Shown here piece by piece: positions 34,075 to 40,583 of a stretch of 64,000 bases of DNA (position 1 is its first letter; every line of letters starts with the position of its first letter). The position numbers and the translations under genes were made by a program. This DNA is from Aristaeella hokkaidonensis (GTDB lineage: Bacteria > Bacillota > Clostridia > Christensenellales > Aristaeellaceae), in NCBI RefSeq assembly GCF_018128945.1, contig NZ_CP068393.1, forward strand, positions 2,170,001-2,234,000, read 5' to 3'. The notes under the pieces are model-generated. The model had not been told where the DNA came from. It saw nothing but the letters and a program-made list of their open reading frames with translations, and did not search any database.

Positions 34075-34935
34075 TCAGCTGAAAGCGGACTCCAGCGTCC
34101 GCTGCAGGTACCGTTCCGTCATGCTGTACAGGGACTGGCCAATCTGTTCCGGATCCGTGCCGGAGGCATGCACCTGGATGCTCACCGGTGCGGAGACGTT
34201 CTGATGAGTCTGGTAAATGGTCGTGGAAACTTCTCCCGCCAGAGGACCGCCGGTGAGTGTGTTGCCCTGCCAGCCCAGGTTTCCCAATGATTTCAATTCT
34301 GAATTCTGAATTCGTAATTCTGAATTATCAAGTCTCTCCCTCGCCGCCGGGGACAGTTCTGAGAGCAGCTGGCGCAGCAGGGGCAATGCCTTCTCTTCCT
34401 TCTTCACGGGAATAATGTATTCCGCGTCCCCATCCTCCGCCACCTGCACGTCCGTCGGTTGGGAAAACCTGCCGCCGGTGGACATCTTCAGGGTCGTCCC
34501 GGTGCTTTTGCTTTCCTCCCCGCCCGTTTCCGCCCGGAATCTGATATCCACCGGCTCGGCAAAGATGCTGCGGACGCTGCTCATGGCGGACCGCGCCGCG
34601 GAAGTGATTCCGGAGGTGTTCACTTTCAGGGAGATCGGCTGTTTCACCAGTGCGGTAAAAGCCTCATAATCGCTGAAAGCCTTTGACAGCTCCAGCCCCA
34701 CCGCCAGCCCGCCAAGGCCGCCCATTCCTTCCGTAGTGATGCCGTATCCGGCGGAAAAGTTCGGCAGGATGCCCATATCCTCCGCGAAGGAGTGAATTGC
34801 CCCCGAAGCAGCGTTGAACGTTTCCGCCAGGGAATCTGCCAGCTCCCGGTTTTCAGCCAGGATCGTCTGGAGCCGGGACACCCCGGCCTCGTCAATATCC
34901 ACCGCAAAGGAAGCCAGGAACTCCTGATCCGCCAT
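34075..34935 (-). CDS. Short phage tape-measure-like protein
   Basis: 286 residues from the ATG at 34935 (GGGAG upstream). The N-terminus F-A-V-D-I-D-E-A-G-V-S-R-L and the C-terminal signature G-G-R-F-S-Q-P-T...D-A-E-Y-I-I-P-V-K-K-E-E-K-A-L-P-L-L are typical of PBSX-type tape measure ends, but the long central part of normal proteins is missing. It would specify a tail of roughly 40 nm by the usual 1.5 angstrom per residue. Residues N-S-E-L-R-I-Q-N-S-E-L near 215-225 are a translated heptad tract. Confidence 0.7.
   Translation of the reverse strand: MADQEFLASFAVDIDEAGVSRLQTILAENRELADSLAETFNAASGAIHSFAEDMGILPNFSAGYGITTEGMGGLGGLAVGLELSKAFSDYEAFTALVKQPISLKVNTSGITSAARSAMSSVRSIFAEPVDIRFRAETGGEESKSTGTTLKMSTGGRFSQPTDVQVAEDGDAEYIIPVKKEEKALPLLRQLLSELSPAARERLDNSELRIQNSELKSLGNLGWQGNTLTGGPLAGEVSTTIYQTHQNVSAPVSIQVHASGTDPEQIGQSLYSMTERYLQRTLESAFS
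34294..34328 (+). repeat. GAATTNT heptad tract inside tape measure gene
   Basis: Five units, read in the same amino-acid phase as in the endolysin. Confidence 0.85.
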
Positions 34936-35042
34936 ACAATCATCTCCCTGATAAAAAAATATCAATTCATGGAACTTTCCGGAATTCCCGGCGTCTGAAT
35001 AAGTGCAGCGGGAAAAACGCTGCAGGAAAGGAAGTAACGAAA

Positions 35043-35408
35043 ATGAAAAAACTGATTGCCCTCATCCTGATGCTCCTGATGATGATCTCCGCCGCGTCCG
35101 CGGAAGGAACCCTGTGCGGCGGCTGGACGCCCTCCGCGGATCCCGCCGTCACCGAAGAGCTCAAAACCCTCTTTGACAAAGGAACGGGAACCCTGACCGG
35201 CGCCAGCTATATCCCGGTGGCCTATCTGGGCAGCCAGGTGGTAGCCGGAACCAACCATGCCTTCCTGTGCCGGGCCGTTACAGCTTATCCGGGTTCCCTG
35301 GAAACAGCCCCGGCCTATGCCATGGTTTATCTGTATGAAGACCTGGGCGGCAATGTGTCCATCCTGAGCATCGCGGACTTTGATATCGGTTCCCTCTGTA
35401 CCTATTAA
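35043..35408 (+). CDS. Secreted cystatin-like protein
   Basis: 121 residues with a clear signal peptide (K-K-L-I-A-L-I-L-M-L-L-M-M-I-S-A-A-S-A). The mature part has the cystatin layout: conserved G-G-W near the N-terminus, a helix, then S-Q-V-V-A-G-T-N (the Q-x-V-x-G inhibitory loop) and a beta-sheet end. Cystatins inhibit papain-like cysteine proteases; a bacterial secreted form could act on host or competitor proteases. Ribosome site GGAAAGGAAG. Inserted upstream of the tape measure gene on the other strand. Confidence 0.75.
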   Translation: MKKLIALILMLLMMISAASAEGTLCGGWTPSADPAVTEELKTLFDKGTGTLTGASYIPVAYLGSQVVAGTNHAFLCRAVTAYPGSLETAPAYAMVYLYEDLGGNVSILSIADFDIGSLCTY

Positions 35409-35496
35409 TCCATTCCCCTCCATCCTCCTTCCCTCCCCGGACCGCGTATGGCCCGGGGATCTTTCTGTCCCGCACTGGACACGGGCGGTTCTGGAA

Positions 35497-35505
35497 TGCT
35501 ATCAT
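35497..35505 (+). promoter_or_regulatory. Extended -10 promoter for the GNAT gene
   Basis: TGCTATCAT about 52 bases before the ATG at 35558. Confidence 0.4.
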
Positions 35506-35557
35506 TACCTCTGTTCAGACAGCACTTCAACCGGCTTTTGCGGAGGAACAACAGCAG

Positions 35558-36031
35558 ATGAAACTGATCAGGCCTTCCATGGAATATGACCGCCAGATTC
35601 AGGCTTTCCGGAAGGAATATATGGCATACGGCGGTTCCATGGACGGAAGCTCCGGCCTGCGGAAGTTTGAAAACACACGGGACTGGCTGGATCAGCTGAA
35701 TCCCCGGGAGACGCTTTACCTGTACCTCCGGGAAGAAGACGACAGGATTGTAGGGATTATCAAAATCCGTCCCCAGCCGGAAGAGTACGCGGGGCACATC
35801 GGCTACTGCGTTCTTCCGGGCGAACGCCGCAAGGGTTATGCCGGTCAGATGCTGGCCCTGATCCTGCCGGAATGCCGGCAGCTGGGCATCCATGACGTGC
35901 TGGTTTACTGCCTTGCAGACAACGAGGCCAGCCGGAAAACCATCCTGCGCTGCGGCGGCGTTTATGAAGCAACTGTTTCTGAGCCCCGCAGCGGGAAGCA
36001 GCTTGAACAATACAGGATCCATCCGGACTGA
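35558..36031 (+). CDS. GNAT family N-acetyltransferase
   Basis: 157 residues. The acetyl-CoA motif is G-Y-C-V-L-P-G-E-R-R-K-G-Y-A-G-Q-M-L (R/Q-x-x-G-x-A type), preceded by the beta strand G-I-I-K-I-R and followed by N-E-A-S-R-K-T-I-L-R-C-G-G. Substrate unknown. Followed 23 bp later by the histidine phosphatase gene, likely co-transcribed. Confidence 0.88.
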   Translation: MKLIRPSMEYDRQIQAFRKEYMAYGGSMDGSSGLRKFENTRDWLDQLNPRETLYLYLREEDDRIVGIIKIRPQPEEYAGHIGYCVLPGERRKGYAGQMLALILPECRQLGIHDVLVYCLADNEASRKTILRCGGVYEATVSEPRSGKQLEQYRIHPD

Positions 36032-36054
36032 TCAGAACAGGGAGGAATACAGCC

Positions 36055-36663
36055 ATGAAAACCATTTATACGGTTCAGCATACACAATCCATCCATCACA
36101 CCAACGGCATGGTCGGCTCCTGGACAGACTGGGAACTGACAGACCTGGGCAAACAACAGGCGGATCAGATCAGCCTCAAGCTGCAGAAGGAACTGGAGGG
36201 AAAAGCAGTGGTGCTTTACTCCTCCGACCTGATGCGCGCCAAGCAGACCGCCGGGTTTATCGCCGAGCGCCTGCAGGTCACGCCGGTTTACCGGACGGAA
36301 CTGCGGGAACGCAACCTCGGCAAATGCTGCGGCAAATCCGTGCAGTGGCTTCGGGAAAACATCGAATGCCCGGAAAAAACCATCGACGACCGGCTTTTCT
36401 CGGATGCGGAAAGCCGCCGGGACGAATGGAACCGGCTGAAGCCCTTCTTTGACAGCGTGATGGCGGAAGAAGCCGAAAACATCATCATTGTGTCCCACGG
36501 AGATCTGCTCAGCGTTTTCAACGCCATGTTCCTCGGCCTGGAAGCGGAATCACTGAACACTGTGGATCTGTTCGGCTTTGCCGGCGGGGTTTCCCAGATG
36601 ATCATCAAGGACGACGGAAAGCGGACGATCCGGCGTCTCAGCGATATGTCCTACGTCGGATAA
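36055..36663 (+). CDS. Histidine phosphatase (phosphoglycerate-mutase-like)
   Basis: 202 residues. The catalytic region begins V-Q-H-T-Q-S instead of the usual R-H-G/A, so the leading Arg is replaced by Gln while the His is kept; later motifs S-S-D-L-M-R-A-K-Q-T-A, E-R-N-L-G-K-C-C-G and I-I-V-S-H-G-D are intact. Phosphatase of small substrates or sugars is likely. GGAGG site; operon with the upstream acetyltransferase. Confidence 0.85.
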   Translation: MKTIYTVQHTQSIHHTNGMVGSWTDWELTDLGKQQADQISLKLQKELEGKAVVLYSSDLMRAKQTAGFIAERLQVTPVYRTELRERNLGKCCGKSVQWLRENIECPEKTIDDRLFSDAESRRDEWNRLKPFFDSVMAEEAENIIIVSHGDLLSVFNAMFLGLEAESLNTVDLFGFAGGVSQMIIKDDGKRTIRRLSDMSYVG

Positions 36664-36812
36664 ACGATACCGGATCCGGCTTTTCTGAGAAAAATAAAAA
36701 TCATACTGCCATCCTTTTTTCTGCTGCGTACAAATTCATGACAGGCCGATGAAGCCTGCCTGATCTGAAAGCAGCTACCGCCTGTTGAAGGCGCTGAAAG
36801 GAAGGAAATCAT

Positions 36813-37367
36813 ATGAAAAAGATTCTCAGCATCGTCATGATCCTGGTTACAGTGCTTACCCTGATGATCCCCGTCCTCGCCTCCGCCGAAGAATACAGCG
36901 GCGTGGATATGTGGGTGAACTGCGATAACGGAAAAACCCTGAACGTCCGGGAAGAGCCCCGCACCGGCAGCCGGGTCATCACCCGCCTGGAGTGCGGCAC
37001 CAAAGTGCATGTTGACTACTTCACCGGAGACGGCTGGGCCGCCATCAGCGACTATCACTTCTCCGGTTATGTGCAGGCCAAATTCCTGGTCAGCGAAAAG
37101 CCCGGCAAATACGAAATCACCGAGCGGGAAGACGACTTTGTCGCCTTGAAGGAGCCCTACCTGGTCAGCGCCCTGGCCCGGAGCGCGAAATCCGACAGCA
37201 GCGTCGGCCTGCGCGTGAAGCCCAACAAAACCTCCAAGGCCATCCGCCGCCTGACCGCCGGCGACCAGCTGCAGGTCATTGCCCGCGGCAAGGTCTGGAG
37301 CAAGGTTGTGGACCTGCAGACCGGCAAAACCGGCTATGTTGCCAATGACTACATCCGGAAGATCTGA
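36813..37367 (+). CDS. Secreted SH3b-domain protein
   Basis: 184 residues: signal peptide (about 1-25), then two bacterial SH3 domains (K-T-L-N-V-R-E-E-P-R-T-G-S-R-V-I and S-S-V-G-L-R-V-K-P-N-K-T-S-K-A-I). Such domains bind cell wall or act as regulators of wall enzymes; no catalytic domain is present. Ribosome site GGAAGG. Seventeen bases later starts a double-glycine-type leader peptide gene, so the two form one transcript. Confidence 0.8.
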   Translation: MKKILSIVMILVTVLTLMIPVLASAEEYSGVDMWVNCDNGKTLNVREEPRTGSRVITRLECGTKVHVDYFTGDGWAAISDYHFSGYVQAKFLVSEKPGKYEITEREDDFVALKEPYLVSALARSAKSDSSVGLRVKPNKTSKAIRRLTAGDQLQVIARGKVWSKVVDLQTGKTGYVANDYIRKI

Positions 37368-37384
37368 GACAGGAGGATAAGCAT

Positions 37385-37510
37385 ATGAACAGCAATCGTC
37401 GTGAACTGACCATGGAAGAACTGGAGCAGGTAAACGGTGCCGGCTTCTGGGATCTCCTGAAGGAAATCGGTGAAATGATCCTGGACGGCATGGCCGGCGC
37501 GGACAACTGA
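37385..37510 (+). CDS. Bacteriocin-like small peptide with double-glycine-type leader
   Basis: 41 residues, too short for ordinary gene calling, with AGGAGG eight bases before the ATG. Sequence plan: R-E-L-T-M-E-E-L-E-Q-V-N-G-A then a hydrophobic, tryptophan-containing amphipathic segment (F-W-D-L-L-K-E-I-G-E-M-I-L) ending D-G-M-A-G-A-D-N. The L-[ST]-x-E-E-L-x-x-V-x-G-[GA] leader is that of class II bacteriocins and signal peptides exported by PCAT-type ABC peptidase transporters. No such transporter is in the window. Coupled to the SH3 gene 17 bp upstream. Confidence 0.65.
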   Translation: MNSNRRELTMEELEQVNGAGFWDLLKEIGEMILDGMAGADN

Positions 37511-37541
37511 CGCCCTGACGCCATATCATTCAATGCTTCTG

Positions 37542-37565
37542 CCCGCGCAGCCTCCGCTGCGCGGG
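37542..37565 (+). terminator. Terminator hairpin after the small peptide
   Basis: CCCGCGCAGC-CTCC-GCTGCGCGGG followed by TATTCATTT; strong stem, weak T run. Confidence 0.6.
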
Positions 37566-37696
37566 TATTCATTTGGAAAAATAACCGGGGATATTTCTCC
37601 CATTTGAATCTGTTTTTCCCTCCCCCGCTGTCTTATCCTATGCACGTACCAAGTGATTGGTACACCTGATAAGACTTGAAACGGAGGAACATTAAA

Positions 37697-38005
37697 ATGC
37701 TGCGCCTGCTTGGAATTCTGACCCTTGGAAATCTGATCTTCGGTGGCAATCGCCGCCGCAATGACAGTCTCCTTGGAGGTCTTTTACTCCTGCCTGCGCT
37801 GATTTTTGGCGGCTGGATCGCCCTCGCCGTTGTAGGCGGTGTGTTCAGCCTGATTGGCACGGTCATCGGCGGAATCTTCTCCGGACTGGCTTCCATTGCT
37901 TCCGGGATCTTCTCCGGCCATGGCCTTGTAATCGGCATCATCATCGGTATCGCCCTGTATTACTACGTCCGTCGCCAGAACAATGAAACTGCCGAGGAGG
38001 AGTAA
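37697..38005 (+). CDS. Small glycine-rich membrane protein
   Basis: 102 residues from the ATG at 37697 (GGAGG upstream). Three hydrophobic segments rich in Gly/Ile with G-x-x-x-G patterns (L-I-G-T-V-I-G-G-I-F-S-G-L) and a charged tail (Y-Y-V-R-R-Q-N-N-E-T-A-E-E-E). No family recognised. Followed by a 51-residue ORF four bases later. Confidence 0.55.
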   Translation: MLRLLGILTLGNLIFGGNRRRNDSLLGGLLLLPALIFGGWIALAVVGGVFSLIGTVIGGIFSGLASIASGIFSGHGLVIGIIIGIALYYYVRRQNNETAEEE

Positions 38006-38008
38006 AGC

Positions 38009-38164
38009 ATGCTCATACTGATTGGTATTCTGGTCTTCAGCGCTTTCCTGTACAGGAAGAGCCTGCGGCTTGAAGGAGCCGCCGAAACAAACCAGGATCT
38101 GTCTGTCCGCGCCTATGTGGACGGCAAACGGGTAACCTCCTACGTGAAGGATCACGTTTCCTGA
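38009..38164 (+). CDS. Small single-helix membrane protein (51 aa)
   Basis: ATG at 38009, with GAGGAGG inside the 3' end of the preceding gene. Residues 1-14 are hydrophobic (L-I-L-I-G-I-L-V-F-S-A-F-L-Y), the rest polar, ending V-K-D-H-V-S. A terminator follows 15 bases after the stop, which supports it as the last gene of the transcript. Confidence 0.5.
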   Translation: MLILIGILVFSAFLYRKSLRLEGAAETNQDLSVRAYVDGKRVTSYVKDHVS

Positions 38165-38168
38165 ACGG

Positions 38169-38345
38169 TCAACTTAACCGGGCGGCTTGTGCCGCCCTTT
38201 TTTGATTGTCCCTGCGGATTCGGATCAGCTCCGTGATGTCCAGCAGGTCATCCAGGGTATAGGTTCCGTCCCAGAGCTCGTGCTGGCGCCAGTACCCCTC
38301 CGCCACGGGCAGAAACAGAAATTCATCGATGTTCGGGCAGGTCAG
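38169..38345 (-). CDS. Tail chaperone frameshift extension (-1 frame, 58 aa)
   Basis: The -1 frame relative to the tail chaperone is open from the chaperone stop to 38169 and has no good start of its own. The chaperone ends TCC-CCC-TGA; slippage of the CCC codon by -1 continues with C-P-N-I-D-E-F-L-F-L...Y-T-L-D-D-L-L-D-I-T-E-L-I-R, a sequence like the T-extension of phage G/GT chaperones. The fused product would have 190 residues. The last 12 codons lie in the terminator hairpin of the opposite cargo operon. Confidence 0.55.
   Translation of the reverse strand: MTCPNIDEFLFLPVAEGYWRQHELWDGTYTLDDLLDITELIRIRRDNQKRAAQAARLS
38180..38203 (+). terminator. Terminator of the 36.8-38.2 kb cargo operon
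   Basis: GGGCGGC-TTGT-GCCGCCC followed by T6. The same bases encode the end of the tail chaperone extension on the other strand. Confidence 0.9.
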
Positions 38346-38740
38346 GGGGACGTATCCGCAGTCCCTGTTTTCTCCCTCAACCCGCCTTCGCCGAAAAAAC
38401 CGGAAAGGCTCCAGGCGATGCCCTCCATCAGCAGCTTCATGCAGGCGGGGGTATCATGCTCCAGCTCCGGATATCCCCATTCCGGCCCGGTCATCACCGG
38501 CTGCGGCCCGGCGGGCAGCAGCACCGCGGTGTGATTCAGCACCGCCGTCATCACGGAGCGGAGCTCCTCCTCCGACAGGGAAGCAATTAGATCCAACAAA
38601 GTCGGATGCGCATTCTTCTCTTCCAACCGCATCAGCAGCCGGAGCAGCATGATCCCGGAAAAAGCGTCGAGTTTTGTCAGACGGAAACCCAACTCCTGTC
38701 CTTCCACTTTGACCGTGATATCTTTTGTAATCACTCGCAT
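38342..38740 (-). CDS. Phage tail assembly chaperone (XkdN-like)
   Basis: 132 residues, AAGGAG before the ATG. R-V-I-T-K-D-I-T-V-K-V-E-G-Q-E-L-G-F-R-L-T-K-L-D-A-F is typical of the first tail chaperone that lies between tail tube and tape measure genes. It assists tail assembly around the tape measure protein, in a short form and, by frameshift, a long form. Confidence 0.75.
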   Translation of the reverse strand: MRVITKDITVKVEGQELGFRLTKLDAFSGIMLLRLLMRLEEKNAHPTLLDLIASLSEEELRSVMTAVLNHTAVLLPAGPQPVMTGPEWGYPELEHDTPACMKLLMEGIAWSLSGFFGEGGLREKTGTADTSP

Positions 38741-39064
38741 TAAAAATCTCCTTTTATTTCAAGGGATTCCTCCACTACGGCTACGCCTCCGGTCGGAATG
38801 ACACCCAGACGCTGTGATATCCAATGGTTATGAATAAATCGTTGCGCCCACGTTGTCATCTCGACCGACTGAAAGGAGTGGAGGGGCGAACCGCCGAGGA
38901 CTGCCAGTGGCAGAAATCTCGTCGGCGGTGAGGTCAACCGAAACAAGCGATCTATCCAGTGAATAGTCGCGTCGATTGAGGTTGCGGAGAGGCTCCTCCG
39001 GGGATGTAAATCTTCAACCAATAGGAACATCTATATATCAAGAACAATAATCCCGAATTTTGTC
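38741..39064. other. Repeat-rich intergenic region
   Basis: 324 bp without a gene. Holds two copies of the GTCATYYCGACCG dispersed repeat in opposite orientation (38765-38802 and 38840-38884), and a stretch (38960-39035) sharing GATGTAAATC, CTCCGGGGATG and GCAACCTCAATCG motifs with 29155-29175 and 31655-31690. Confidence 0.65.
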
Positions 39065-39499
39065 TTACTGTTCTGTTATCGTCGTTGCCAGCAGCGTATA
39101 ACTCACGTTTGTCGCTGTCCGGTCATAGGTCCGGTCCGGAGCCTTCTGCAAGGAAACGCCGGTGCAGATTGTTCTGTAACCGGAGACGCTGTCCGTGATG
39201 GTCAGCGTCCCCAGGGCAATCCGGTTCGGGCTGTTTGTATTCCTGGCCCACCGGGCCCAGCGCCGGAGGAAATCATCCCCCATGGAATTCTGCGGCACCT
39301 CAATGGTGATGGTACCGTTGGTTGTCTTCAGCCGGTTCACCACCACGTACCCGTCCGCTGTGGAGGTATGGGAGCTCAGGTCGCCCGCCGCGGCGATCGT
39401 GATCTTCCCGATCCCGCACAAGTGCAGGTTCGCCGTGCCCACATCCGGGTGATAGAGAACGGACTTCACGTCCGGAAGAGAATATACGTTATATGCCAT
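39065..39499 (-). CDS. Phage tail tube protein (XkdM-like)
   Basis: 144 residues, AGGAG nine bases before the ATG. N-S-M-G-D-D-F-L-R-R-W, A-L-G-T-L-T-I-T-D and the preceding G-T-I-T-I-E-V-P-Q-N match the core tail protein of contractile Firmicutes phages. Follows the sheath gene in order but is separated from it by the inserted HD-domain gene. Confidence 0.85.
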   Translation of the reverse strand: MAYNVYSLPDVKSVLYHPDVGTANLHLCGIGKITIAAAGDLSSHTSTADGYVVVNRLKTTNGTITIEVPQNSMGDDFLRRWARWARNTNSPNRIALGTLTITDSVSGYRTICTGVSLQKAPDRTYDRTATNVSYTLLATTITEQ

Positions 39500-39570
39500 C
39501 TCTGTTATTCTCCTATGTATTTACCAGATTGGTCATTGTATTAACGAAATAACTGTTATATATAATAAAT

Positions 39571-39673
39571 GAAAGTCAGCTCCCAACGGACGTTCAGTCG
39601 TCCTCTTGTTTAAAGGAGCTGGCTTTCAAAAGAGCCGCGTACGATAGTTATGGTATCGTGTCCGAGCTCTTTT
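39571..39673. other. Two nested-stem structures in a 293-bp intergenic region
   Basis: GAAAGTCAGCTCC pairs with GGAGCTGGCTTTC (39571-39583 with 39615-39627); then AAAAGAGC...ACGATA pairs with TATCGT...GCTCTTTT (39628-39673). The second ends in T4 and could terminate plus-strand transcription. No gene is seen; a small structured RNA cannot be excluded. Confidence 0.4.
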
Positions 39674-39742
39674 CTTATGCCTGCACACTAATCTTCAACA
39701 CTATCAACCCTTTTCTGTATCCTTCCGGCGGAAACGGGGCTG

Positions 39743-39751
39743 TGATATAAT
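39743..39751 (+). promoter_or_regulatory. Extended -10 promoter of the HD gene
   Basis: TGATATAAT, 42 bases before the ATG. Confidence 0.5.
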
Positions 39752-39792
39752 CATTCTGTTTTCAATCAGATCATCATTCGGAGGAAGTCAAA

Positions 39793-40425
39793 ATGCTGCC
39801 CACTGCGGAAGAAGCCATGCGGGAACTGCGGATTGCGGAAGAGCTGAATCCAGGTCCCTGGGTGAAACACTCCATCAACACCGGTATCGCCGCCCGGAAG
39901 ATCGCCGAAAAGATTCCGTCCATGGATCCCGAAAAGGCCTGTATTGTCGGCCTGCTGCACGATATTGGCAGGCGGGTCGGCATTGTGGATATCCCGACCC
40001 ATATCTATGAAGGCTACAAGTATTGTATGGAAAAGGGCTGGGATGAAGCCGCCCGGATCTGTATGACCCATTCCTATCTCCGCATGCAGGAAGAGTTCGA
40101 CTATGAACCGGATAACGAAACGGAAAAAGCCATCAAAGCATACATCATGAACTGCGAGGCGGACGACTACGACCGGCTGATCCAGCTTTGCGATTCCCTG
40201 GCCGTGGATTACGGCTTTGTCATCCTGGAAAAGCGGTTCGTGGACGTGACCCGGCGGTACGGCATCATGGAAGGATACATCAAAGGCTGGAATACCGCCT
40301 TTGCCATCAAGGAAGCCTTTGAAAAGGAAATGGGCTGCTCCATCTACGACGTCCTGCCGGACATCGCCCAGACATCGCTGCTGACCCCGAAGCCGTGGAA
40401 GCCAAAGGAAATTCACAATTCATAA
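39793..40425 (+). CDS. HD-domain phosphohydrolase
   Basis: 210 residues, GGAGGAAG ribosome site. HD motif L-L-H-D-I-G-R-R with upstream H of V-K-H-S and a later D-S-L-A-V-D; the arrangement suits a metal-dependent nucleotidase or phosphohydrolase. The last residues I-H-N-S and the TAA stop are encoded by a heptad tract, so the native C-terminus was replaced. Inserted between the phage sheath and tube genes. Confidence 0.85.
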   Translation: MLPTAEEAMRELRIAEELNPGPWVKHSINTGIAARKIAEKIPSMDPEKACIVGLLHDIGRRVGIVDIPTHIYEGYKYCMEKGWDEAARICMTHSYLRMQEEFDYEPDNETEKAIKAYIMNCEADDYDRLIQLCDSLAVDYGFVILEKRFVDVTRRYGIMEGYIKGWNTAFAIKEAFEKEMGCSIYDVLPDIAQTSLLTPKPWKPKEIHNS

Positions 40426-40446
40426 TTCATAATTCACAATTATGAA
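40409..40446 (-). repeat. GAATTNT heptad tract
   Basis: Supplies the end of the HD gene; pairs in inverted orientation with 40534-40568. Confidence 0.85.
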
Positions 40447-40533
40447 TACATATTCGGCTTTATCGGAAATGTTCAGGCGCATATATCTGTAAATCACAGC
40501 AAGAGCGGTGTTTTTCCGCTTGCATAACAATAG

Positions 40534-40568
40534 CAATTATGAATTGTGAATTATGAATTATGAATTAA
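40534..40568 (+). repeat. GAATTNT heptad tract
   Basis: Inverted partner of 40409-40446; about 90 bp of unique sequence lie between. Confidence 0.85.
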
Positions 40569-40583
40569 TGTATAAACCGCTTA

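Noticed and set aside
38342..38740. Premature stop making the tail chaperone a pseudogene
   Set aside because: The stop with an open -1 frame behind it is the normal arrangement for frameshifted tail chaperones.
39571..39673. Insertion sequence remnant
   Set aside because: Hairpins are present but no transposase fragment or target duplication is seen, so it is listed only as a structured region.
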